A stretch of DNA of 64,000 bases from contig NC_092362.1 in NCBI RefSeq assembly GCF_030848805.1, positions 13,995,642 through 14,059,641 on the forward strand, given 5' to 3'. This document shows positions 1-9,888 of this stretch, one piece after another. The notes beneath the pieces were generated by a model. The model was not told where the DNA came from, did no database searches, and saw only the letters and a program-made list of their open reading frames with translations. The position numbers and the translations under genes are program-made. Position 1 is the stretch's first letter. Each line of letters opens with the position of its first letter. This stretch comes from Temnothorax longispinosus. Its lineage: Eukaryota > Arthropoda > Insecta > Hymenoptera > Formicidae.

Positions 1-172
1 CCCTAATACGGTGATATGTATATGTATCTTTGAAATTACAAAAATACCATGTAGTGCATGGCTTCCCGTATGCTTCTTTTAATTTAATTCCATATCTTCA
101 ATGGGGTGATAAGTTGTATAAATCTATATCTTGCAGACACGTTTGTTTTATATTTTTAATTTTATTTACAGG
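1..172 (+). other. 5' UTR or first intron of the Tudor gene
   Basis: AT-rich sequence ending in a pyrimidine-rich 3' splice site (TTTATTTACAG) at 161-171, one base before the first coding exon. It is probably the 3' part of an intron within the 5' UTR. The transcription start is not recognisable and may lie outside the window. Confidence 0.45.
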
Positions 173-3100
173 ATGGACACAGAATACATGATACATGTGG
201 CAAGTTTGCCACGAGAGTTAAATCAGGTATGATCCATCAATCTATTTAGTTGTAAATTATAATTATTAAAACATTCTTTGTTAGTAACGACTTGATTCAC
301 AACGTACATATTGTTAGTCATACTTTTGAAATCAATATTATATATCTATATTTTTGAGATTAACATATCTATTTATTTAATAACATGAAACGTGATGATC
401 TTTCAGGATGCCATCAGAGATATTTTTAGTCAGTATGGTGAAATCACTTCAATTTTCTACCCTCGTAATGCTGCGTGGGCTTTTGTTACGTATGGAAAAT
501 ATCGTGACGCTGAACTTGCTATACGAGAACTCAATAATAAAAAACCATTATATCTAAAAGTATCACTTGCAAAGGAGACATCTCATACAAAGAAAGAGCA
601 AAACGTAGATTTATCTGAAACTCTTGAAAGACCAAAAGTAGTAAACACTGCAGATTTGCCGCCTATTCCCAAGGATATAAAATAGTAAGTGTTATCAACA
701 TTAGCACGTATTGAAATATTAAAATGGTTACGATCAAATATGATCCAAATTAATATTTAAGCATGTTTTATCTTGGTTTTTTTTTGTACGTATAAGTAAC
801 GTGTGTTATAAATTATTTGAAAGAGATATATGATATCAACCACGTTTCAAGTAATAGAAAATATTTTTTATGTTAAATATAAATCGAGAATATGTGTATA
901 TATTTTTTATGTATATAGTGTGAGAATGTACGCGTATATAATATATATTTAATTTTAGTCGGAATATGGGTCGTGGACAAGCGATAAATGAAATCCGTAA
1001 ACATGTGTTGCCACAACCAGTGGCAGTACCATACAGATATGTAGACTATGGATCATCTTTGCCTTCAGTCTCGCAAACACTTGGCGTTCATGAGTTTGAG
1101 GTCGAAGATCCTTATGCGAGCACAAATCAATTATGGACAAGGTATCACGGTTCAACAAATACAATACAATGTAACAACTGTTTAAATTTACTGTATTTTA
1201 CATGGCTTCTTATTTCAGGGGTGTGATAACTGTCACGCCAGATGGAAAAAGACACGTTTCTCTTGGACGCGGTTATACGATGTATGAATATCCAGAACCA
1301 TATCCTAAGATTGAAGAATGTATTTCAAAAATATACGAACAACGAAAAAACGTACGAAATTACGCAGATATAAGATTAATATTAAAGTTAGAAAAAATGT
1401 GTTACATGTTTAGTACATATTGTGTTTATATACGTTTGATTATATTTTACGTATAATATATGTTGAGTTATTTGTTCCATTGTTGAACGTGATTTAACTA
1501 ATGATATAATTTACGTTGGAGAAATAATTGAGTATTAATGTTTATTTTTTGCAGGGATTATATGAATATTCCGAAGATAAGCTTAAGAATGGAGTACAAA
1601 ACTGCTCCGTTTGTTCCACGAAAACAACTAAACATTGTGAAAAATGCCGTACGTATTATTGTAGCAAAGCTTGTCAATTGGAAGATTGGCCACGACATCA
1701 GGATGAGTGTGAACGTATTCCGTAATTATATATTTGTATTAAGTTATCTATATTTGTATATTTAACTTTATTGTAGTTTAATTATAACGTAAGTTAAATA
1801 AGTTAAACAACTTAGTAATTATAAATTAAACTAATTATAGTTAAATATAAATCATACTTAAATTTATGCAGATCAGTAAATAAAATTTTTAGATATGCAA
1901 ATTTATATCTATACATAATTTTTTAATGCTAGTTTTCTTTCACAAAAATATTGTTTGCACATTAATGTGATTGTTCTTTATTACGATTAAGTAACATAAT
2001 AAAGTAGACAAATTCTATATTAAAAACCATATTTACTTCATTTACTCAGTCCATTGTTCCAGTGTTATCAATCACAACTAAACTTTTAGTTATAAATTTT
2101 TTTTCACAGGGCATTAGTGGAAGAACCGATTGGTGGTATGTCATCATTGAAAATTAATCAAGATGTAAATCAAACAAAAAAGACATCAGTACCAAATATA
2201 ATTAATAAAACTGCTACATCTAGTGATGTAAAACTGCGACGGCCCAATACGATTAATGCAGTGCAAGTGGAAAACTCGAGTAATATGAATACAGACATGG
2301 ATAAGAATAATACAGATGTTACGTATAATTCTGTGAATAATGGAACTCAAGATAGATATTCATCTGGTCAACATGATAATGATATAAATGTATCTCAAAC
2401 TAAAATGACAGATCAACCAGTAGTAAATGTTACAAACACCAAAGAATTTTCTCAACAACATCGATTGCGTAAATATGACAATACTAACGAGAGTACTAAT
2501 CAGTCGAGAAAAAATAATGAGTGCTCTCCAAAATCTAGCTCCACTGACCAAAGTCGTCATAGTCGTAATTATCAAAGTGATTCAAACAGAGCTACCCTTA
2601 ACAAAGAAAAATATTATAATAGCAATGTAAAAGACAAAACTTACAATAATGACCGAAATTGGCCTAAAAAAAATGGCTTCCAAAGTGACAAAAACTCTGC
2701 TTGCTATAATGGCAGAGAAAATGCCAATAGACCAGGAACTAGTGCTTCCCAAAATAACTCAATGAACAACGGTTTTTATAAAGATACACGTTTATCAAAA
2801 ACAAAATTTATAGCTGTGGAAGTTATAATATCTCTGGGTAATGGTGAATATTGGATAAACAAAGTAGATAATAAAAGTGCACTTTGCAACTTAGTGTCGG
2901 AGTTACAAGATGTCGTAAAGAAATCACATAAGATGCAGCCGATTATCGGTAAAGTTTACGGTGTGCTCTATGGTGATACTTGGTACAGAGCTATGGTAAC
3001 ATCCCTGAATCCTACTAAGGTCATTTTTATTGACTATGGTAACGATGAAATATTGAAAAAGGACGATGAGACCAGAGATATAGGAGACCTGGTTAAAGCT

Positions 3101-6100
3101 CCAGAATTTGCTAGAAAAATTCGCTTGACGCAAGGCACAAGTGATAGGTATAGAAATCTACAAGCAGGCGAGACCATTTCTGTTAAAATGTTGTCCATGG
3201 ATTCTGACAATACGATAATAGTAGAAGTGCAAGAACAATCGGAAAGTTTATCTTCAAGTACAACAGAAAGTGGGTCAACTGGTACAGTGAAAAAGTTGAT
3301 GCCACAAAAAAATGATGAAGTGTCATCAAATAAAAGTACAAAAGCTTCCACCGTTCAAATACCTAACGTCTTGGATGCTTTGGCTGATTTGTTGAAACAA
3401 GAAGCTGCTTCTGAATTGCAAATTGAGGGCTTCATACAAATTTATCCAAGTTCGGAAAAGAACGTTTACCACGCAATTTTGGGCCCAGATGTTTACAGTA
3501 CCGAAGTTAAGATGATTTGGCTTCACCTGCAAGAAGACTTAAAAGACTGCTTAAAAGAACAAGCAGATATAGATTACAAGTACGTATATGTATATATATA
3601 AAATTTATAAATATATACTATCAATTTTTTAATATTTACTGTATATCATTAAACATAAATTGGAATAAATAAAGTATTTTTTACTGTTTAGGCCGAAACC
3701 AGAAGAGTTAGTTTGCGGTAAGTGTTCTGATGGCTGGTACAGGGGATACGTTTCGGTATGTCCCAAAACATCCAAGTTGTCCATTCGTGCAATAGACGAG
3801 GCAAGAATTAAACCAGCAGATAAAATTTTGCCATGTCCCAAAAAGTATTCGAATATTTTTGCTCTTGGAGTTATGTGCGAAATGAACCATTCTGCCATCG
3901 AATTGCAGGTAAATACCTTTAAAACATTTTATATACAGATATAGATACGGATACAGATACAGATTTTTACTTTGATATGTTAACAGAAGGATGATACATC
4001 ATACTGGTTCAAAGCGGTCTTGAATGAGAAGAGTTACAATCAAGAAAGTCTTAAGATAGAAATAAGGATAAACTCTGAGGACTCTGAAGTGATACAGGCT
4101 GTGGTGAGGAAACCCACAGTGAACTCGCCGATTCCTATTAAAATATTAAAAAGTGGATCTAAGGTTTGACATGTCAACGTCAGTATATTTACCGTCAATG
4201 TGTGGAAATTTCATTGTTTTTATTGACTATGATTTCAGGTATGTCTTACAAGTTATCGAAATCATTATTTTATGTTTGTACGGTCTTTAGACGAGGAAGA
4301 AGTAGAATATTACAACAATGTTATGCAAACCGTCGCACAATATGCACAAACAGGTAAAATAACTGATTAAATAATGTAATGAGATAAATTGATAATTATA
4401 AATTATTTTTTCTACTTGATTGCAGCACCGCATCTACCCGAGCCTCCAGTTCCTCCACAAATAGTAATTGCACCATATAATAATGATGGCAATAGTTATC
4501 GTGCAATGGTAGTTAACTTGGTGGAGAATGATAAAGCTAGAATAGTTTACATCGATTTTGGCAATATAGCCATAATTGATATAAAAGATCTTAAAGTCAT
4601 GCCAGCATGCGATTTATTGGTATTGGTTGATATACTTGCATGCTAAGGGTATATCCAGACAAATTTGCATAGCGCTTAAACATGAGCATAAGAAAATTGA
4701 TCCATATACATGTGCATAAAGGAATGGACCACTCCATTTCCTTACGCATATACTTATGCACCTATGCAAGTTTGTCTGGATAGGCCCTAAGATGAAAAAA
4801 TTATACGTTATATTATTGAATATCAAGATGCCCTAAGACAATAAAAAATATATACGTTATATCATTGAATATTAAGATAATGTCAATATGTGTTTTTATA
4901 GCAACATTGCTGTACTAGAATAACTTTAAAAGACATTCCTCGTGACGTACCCAGCAACTCAGAAGTTGACCTTTATCTTCGCAATTTAACGGGCAAAGAG
5001 GTGCCCCTGGTATGTACATATGAAGGTACATCACCCAAGGATGGAGTTCGTTTGACGATGCTTACAGGGGAATGTGTTAATGATAAAATAAATCAGCTAT
5101 TAATCCCAGGATGGAAAAAAGAAAATGATGGTAATGATAATCACAAATTAGACAAGATTTTTAGAAAGTAACGTAACATATATTTGTTTCTCATCACAAT
5201 TTGTTATACAAAGACTTTAGATCATGCTGCTACTTAAGTCTGCCTTTCAATATGACTCTCTTAATGTGAGGCACTTGAAAGTTTTAGCGTGCAAGATAAT
5301 TATTTTTATTCAATGAACATTGGTTGATAGATCAATTAAATATTACATTCTTACGTTACAGAGATATATTACATTACTTTTTCTTTATATTTCACGTACC
5401 TTGGCCATTTTGATGTATATGTTTTGTTATAATTTATAATTCTATACATTTTACAAAATAAGAATTATAAATTTATCATTTTTCTTATACAGACAACACA
5501 TGCTACATGATAAATGATATTGAAAGCGCAAGTTTAGGACATGTAGGTGAAACAGTAAATGCAGTGATACTGTGTAAACAGGATACTGGAACTATGTTCA
5601 TGATGAGTCCTGTCGATGCTGAATTAACGGCTCACATCTCTGATGTGATGCCCAAGATGGTAAATAATGTGTTATCATGAAATATTTATATGTTAATGCA
5701 TTTTTATTGCATTATACAATAATGCAATTTTATTTCGTTGTAGTTGAAAGAGTATTGCGAGAAAACGGAATATTATATACCAAGAGTGAACGAATTATGT
5801 TTGGCGTTGTACGAGGAGGCATGGTATCGAGCCGTATGCCTCAATCCTAAGGAATCGCACACGACATCTGAAATTTTATTTATTGATTGGGGGAACACAG
5901 AATCAGTGGAGCATAAGAATATAAGACTGATGCCTAAAGACTTTATCGTACCTAAACCATTGGGAATTTTTTGTACGATTGTCAGTAAGTATCAGAGTTA
6001 TTGGTAAGTTAAAGGATACGATAAATCTTATAAACTTATCTATTGCTTTATTATAGATTTGGCACCAGTTGACAGTAATGGAAAATATTCAGAAGCCGTA

Positions 6101-6235
6101 CAGAAGAAAATAGACGAGTTAACACAAGATTACTCGGCCATCAAGATTAAAATTGTAGAACTCATTGAACACTCCCATATTAAAGTCGAGTTACCAGAGG
6201 TTCGCGACGCGTTAATCAAAAGTGGTCTCGTGTAG
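173..6235 (+). CDS. vret: Vreteno/TDRD1-like RRM-MYND-Tudor protein
   Basis: Predicted 1267-residue protein. Coding exons by splice and phase matching: 173-226, 407-684, 959-1141, 1219-1351, 1555-1721, 2110-3579, 3692-3908, 3987-4163, 4239-4353, 4426-4619, 4902-5130, 5493-5659, 5744-5984, 6057-6235. Residues 6-78 form an RRM (RNP1-like WAFVTYGK). Residues 233-268 are a complete MYND zinc finger (CSVC, CEKC, CSKAC, HQDEC). A long Asn/Ser-rich linker follows. Tudor units lie near 545-605 (WYRAMV, FIDYGN), 763-834 (WYRG but no YGN-type core), 932-995 (YRAMV, YIDFGN) and 1129-1208 (WYRAV, FIDWGN). The RRM+MYND+Tudor order is that of Drosophila Vreteno, a germline factor needed for Piwi-piRNA function in perinuclear granules; Tudor units of this kind bind dimethylarginine on Piwi proteins. 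The number of Tudor units also recalls TDRD1. The start ATG lies one base inside an exon with a good 3' splice site at 171, so a 5' UTR exon should lie upstream. The exon at 4239-4353 is short and easy to miss. Family call firm, exact orthology inferred. Confidence 0.88.
4647..4787. mobile_element. MITE in Tudor-gene intron, TAA target duplication
   Basis: This 141 bp element lies in the intron between the exons ending at 4619 and starting at 4902. The left end reads GGGTATATCCAGACAAA and the right end is its near-perfect inverse (TTTGTCTGGATAGGCCC). The inverted similarity continues inward for about 27 bp to GCATAG/CTATGC. TAA flanks both ends (4644-4646 and 4788-4790). Terminal inverted repeats with a 3-bp TWA-type duplication fit a PIF/Harbinger-derived non-autonomous element. 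There is no coding capacity. Confidence 0.72.
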
Positions 6236-6666
6236 TCTTCATAAACATTTTAATTTACATATAATTTTATAGATTATGTGATCTTGTGCAGGATTAAGAC
6301 CATTTTTGATCTTAAACCGTTATATGGTTTAATTCTCTTCATTTATGTATTTTAAACAGTGGACAGTTACATATTTGAGTATTATATTTGCCTATTACAT
6401 ATATCTTTTTATTTGACAACTTCAGTCTGCTGTTATCATGTTTTGTTTCTCAAAAGAACAGTTTTATTTCAATGTATTATGATTATGATTGCAAAGACAA
6501 TCTTATTCTTTTTTTTTTTTTTTTGCTACAAATATTTAGTTTTAAAATGGAAAAAACTTTTGTATTCTTAATAAAAAAATGACTATATAACGTCTATCAT
6601 GGAAATGTCTTTCCCTACATATTTATTGACGATTTAAATTATTTTTGTGAGAATTACGAAATCTAT
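6236..6666 (+). other. 3' UTR of the Tudor gene and spacer
   Basis: AT-rich, non-coding. A poly(T) run at about 6510-6523 and a canonical AATAAA at 6570-6575 make a transcript 3' end near 6590-6600 likely. I see nothing else here before the inverted-repeat element at 6667. Confidence 0.5.
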
Positions 6667-6761
6667 GGCTGCGTTGGGAAACTTCACCCGAGTGCACACG
6701 AGTATCCCAGCGAGTTAGAAAGAGAAGGGAGTATACTCGGGTGACGTTTCCAAACGCAGCC
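6667..6761. mobile_element. MITE-like inverted repeat element (95 bp)
   Basis: The left arm starts GGCTGCGTTGGGAAACTTC and continues with ACCCGAGT. The right arm is its inverse, ending GTTTCCAAACGCAGCC, so about 25 of 27 terminal bases match. TAT flanks both sides (6664-6666 and 6762-6764), which may be the target duplication. The centre is only about 40 bp and non-coding. The ends resemble Tourist/Harbinger-type termini (GG...GTTTGG), but the family assignment is an inference. Confidence 0.7.
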
Positions 6762-7131
6762 TATATATGTAGCATGTATTTTTCTTGTAAAATCTGAGTC
6801 ATATTTTTTTTTACTGTATCTCACACATACAAATTATCTATTTGCACGTGATCTCGCGTCGTTTGTTTTCTGATCACCTCCACATGGAGAAAGAGGAACT
6901 TTCAGTGGAAATATTTTATCGTTCGAGAGATTGAAAATTGAAACACCGAGCTGAGAATCGAGCCCCTGGCCCTGGTTGCGAGTGAAACAATGGAATATAT
7001 AATTGTACTTGTGTAGTACGTACAACACGTATTCACAATGATAGAATCTTAACCCTTTTCTTTCTTTTTTTTCCTCACGACGACCTAACCTCTCTCCGAA
7101 TATCAGCTGAGCACGATCGGCTCTGGCTCAG

Positions 7132-7212
7132 ATGACGCATCTCCCACGAGATTCTTGTTGTTCACCTGTTGTAAGTAAAAGGCTTCCAAGAAGCGAGAGT
7201 GGTAAACGATGA
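7132..7212 (+). promoter_or_regulatory. Upstream ORF overlapping the PH-protein start
   Basis: An ATG at 7132 opens a 26-codon frame whose TGA (7210-7212) overlaps the main ATG (7209-7211) as ATGA. If this stretch is in the mRNA, the overlap would put the uORF in a position to modulate initiation at the main start. A strong splice-donor-like GTAAGTAA at 7171 lies inside it, so some transcripts may instead be spliced here. Confidence 0.35.
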
Positions 7213-7905
7213 ACGTGCAAACGAGGCACCCTTACGAGGGTTTGTTGCACAAGTATACAAATGCCATGAAAGGCTGGCAGTACCGTTGGTTCATTTTGAG
7301 TCCGGAGACCGGCGAGCTACATTACTTCCTTAGCGAGTCTGAGAAGAATCAGAGGCCACGGTGTTCGATATATCTAGCCGGAGCTGTAATAGCCCCCAGT
7401 GACGAGGATTCCAACACGTTCACCGTCAATTCCGCTACTGGTAGGTCTATCTAATAGTAATAGTAAACCAAATCTGATTGCTGATAGTTCCTCTGATAAT
7501 AAATGTGAATGTTTGATTCAATTTGACTATTGAGTTTCCGATATCCTTCCAGGTGACATGATCAAATTACGGGCCACAGATGCACGAGCACGCCAGGAAT
7601 GGGTGGATAAGCTACGGGCAGTTACAGAGATGTATACTAGAGCGATAGCTAGCAGCCATCCCCCATTGCCACCAAGAGAACATTCTGGGAATTCGAGTAG
7701 GAATCCTGTCGTTAAGCTGGAAGTGTTGGACGCCTTTGCCAATTGCCAGGAGCACTTGCGGAAAGTGGAGAAGCACAATCTTGCCCTAGCGCAATCCATC
7801 GATAACTCGGATCTGCATCTGGACTCAGACCTCTTAGTTCTCAAAGCTATGGCGCACACCACTTTGCACACGCTGGGCCAATGTCTCAATATATTATATC
7901 AGTAG
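7209..7905 (+). CDS. PH-domain protein related to ORP10/ORP11 N-terminus
   Basis: Two exons, 7209-7440 and 7553-7905 (phase 1 junction rebuilding Gly), encode 194 residues. Residues about 8-100 are a pleckstrin-homology domain with strong similarity to oxysterol-binding-protein-related proteins 10/11: GLLHKYTNAMKGWQYRWF, LAGAVIAPSDEDSNTFTVN and KLRATDARARQEWV. The C-terminal part keeps the ORP11-like helical stretch (DLLVLKAMAHTTLHTLGQC), then stops at TAG. The roughly 400-residue lipid-transfer domain that defines ORPs is absent, and no such exon appears before the next gene. In ORPs the PH domain targets phosphoinositide-rich Golgi or endosomal membranes; this protein may keep the targeting without lipid transfer. 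It could be a complete small gene or a 5' fragment with a distal alternative 3' part. Confidence 0.8.
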
Positions 7906-8196
7906 GAAATTTATTCATATTCATATATTTTTTACGCTTATCTATATTAAGATCTTTTATACCTGCTAATACGTAAGATTACCTTCCCCGTTGCGCAATA
8001 TTCATATCATTTTATTTTGAACAATTATGTAGTTATCCACAATTAGGGCTGACTTTGAACGTACACAATTAAAGACGAGATTGATACCTCTTGCCATTAT
8101 ATCTATCGTAATATTTTTAATAAGTAAATGTTGAATAACAATTGATTTTAAGTAATTAACTAATTTAAATAATACAACAAGGCTCGCACGATTAGA
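7906..8196. other. Non-coding spacer after PH gene
   Basis: AT-rich sequence following the PH-domain stop, presumably 3' UTR and spacer. No open frame with recognisable similarity and no clear RNA gene was seen. Confidence 0.35.
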
Positions 8197-8632
8197 AATC
8201 ACCTAAATAACAAAGGTCTAAGAGCCGTGACAGGATGTTCGGGTCGATAATAATATTTCTGTGTGAATTTTTATATTTTAACTCAGTGAACTGCGCGCCG
8301 AATATTTTTCGATCTTGAAACACAGCTCCAGTTTTGCCGGAACAGTAAATCCACATACTTAAATCGATAATCGATTTAACTAATTGATGCTGATCAGCAT
8401 CCCTATAATTATAAATCACCGTAAAGAAATTGAAAGAATTTATTACGAAAAATATTATCTCAGCCAGGAAATATGTAGATTTACTGTGCCGGCAAAACTA
8501 AAGCTGTGCTCCAAGACCGAAAAATATTCGGCGCGCAGTTTACTGATTTGGAATATAAAAATTTACACAGAAATATTATTATCGACTCGAATATCCTGTC
8601 ACGATTCTTAACTCTTTGTTATTTAGATAATA
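8197..8632. repeat. Long inverted repeat (foldback, about 160-bp arms)
   Basis: The left arm (8197-8357) and right arm (8472-8632) are reverse complements at about 87 percent by my count (about 21 differences over 161 positions, mostly transitions). They are separated by a loop of about 114 bp. Landmarks found in both orientations include GCGCGCCGAATATTTTTCG and CGATAATAATATTTCTGTG. Each arm has an open frame containing the peptide QDRKIFGAQFT, on opposite strands, which is a by-product of the inversion rather than evidence of a gene. Candidates are a foldback transposon or MITE, or a source of hairpin RNA. No clear target-site duplication was found. Confidence 0.8.
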
Positions 8633-9888
8633 ACTATAATTTAACTTTTACAAAAGTAGTTAAATTTTTTTACATATTGCAAATAAAATGCTAATGATTA
8701 GTAGGCCCTTATGCTATTTTTCATTCAAAGGGAATGAAATTATTAATTTTCACGAAGGGACTACAGTTTTCTTAAACTTGTCCTATTGAATTTTAATAAT
8801 AGATTCTTTTTTTGAAAGTTAATCAGTATATTATATCACTGCATAATGAAGACAGTAATATTTTTTATGTTACCATGTTTTTCTACGTTTGATCTTCCTA
8901 CAGTCGCGTATTATGATTTAATTACACAATATATTCAATATATATAAATTCCTCTCGACAATGCATATAGAAACGATTGCTGTTTGCCATTTCAATCTGG
9001 CTCTGCCAATGACAATCTCGATGTATATTCTTCCAATGTAACAATACCACATAAGTGAAAATTGCAAGATATATATACTACGTATTAATTCTATTAGAAT
9101 GTTGTACAAAACATACATGTGTATATATAGATATATCTAGGTTTTATTAAGCGAAATAATTATATATAATACATTCCCCTAGACTTATTTGCTTCATATA
9201 AAAGCTGATTTCTTACGATCAAATGGTGATAGTCAAATACGTATAAAATGTATTATTGCGTTTGCCTGTGTTATAAAAATGTATTATAAAGTTTGCGTTA
9301 TTACGATTGTTAACGCAATCATTTTTATAAATTAGTACATGATATCATTTAATTTTTGCTTTAATTAAAGTATTATTCAATTTCCACATATTATAAAGAC
9401 TGCCATGTATGTACATATTATATTTAATTGGAATATAATGGTTGTAAGAAATGTAATTTTTATTGAAAATATTATTTCTAAAAAAAGCATCGATATATTA
9501 GGATAAAAGGCAAACGACGTGTGTCTCATCGTAATATGACGTAAGTTCCAATGTCAAGAGCATGTAAATGGGTGAAGGTAAACAAGCGAGTGACTTTTCT
9601 CTTTCGCTAAGAGATCAGACGTGGTCCAGTGCTTCCACGGCAGTACTGCTTTTGCTCAACGAGCCTCGAAGATCAAAACTGAATTAATACGTATCGACCG
9701 ATTAAAGTCGATGGATAAATTGCAAATTAATTCTTTATTATATATGAAAAGAATTTCGAAATATTTATCCGAACGAAATATTTATACTCCTTCGTCGTTA
9801 AAAAGAATTCATTGAAGAGTGAAGTTAAAAACTGAACTAACTTGAAGTAACGTGAAGTAAAACTTTTGCCCCATATATACATATAATA
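8633..9888. other. Intergenic, upstream of PDZ-RING gene
   Basis: About 1.25 kb of AT-rich DNA. The part from about 9530 to 9888 has a more balanced base composition and probably contains the 5' UTR and promoter of the PDZ-RING gene. A (AAT)n tract at 9886-9910 runs into its start codon. No convincing separate gene was seen. Confidence 0.35.

Noticed and set aside
8192..8694. Open frames on both strands encoding the shared peptide QDRKIFGAQFT
   Set aside because: They are the two copies of one inverted repeat read from opposite strands. They are short, have no similarity that I recognise, and are better explained by the foldback structure.
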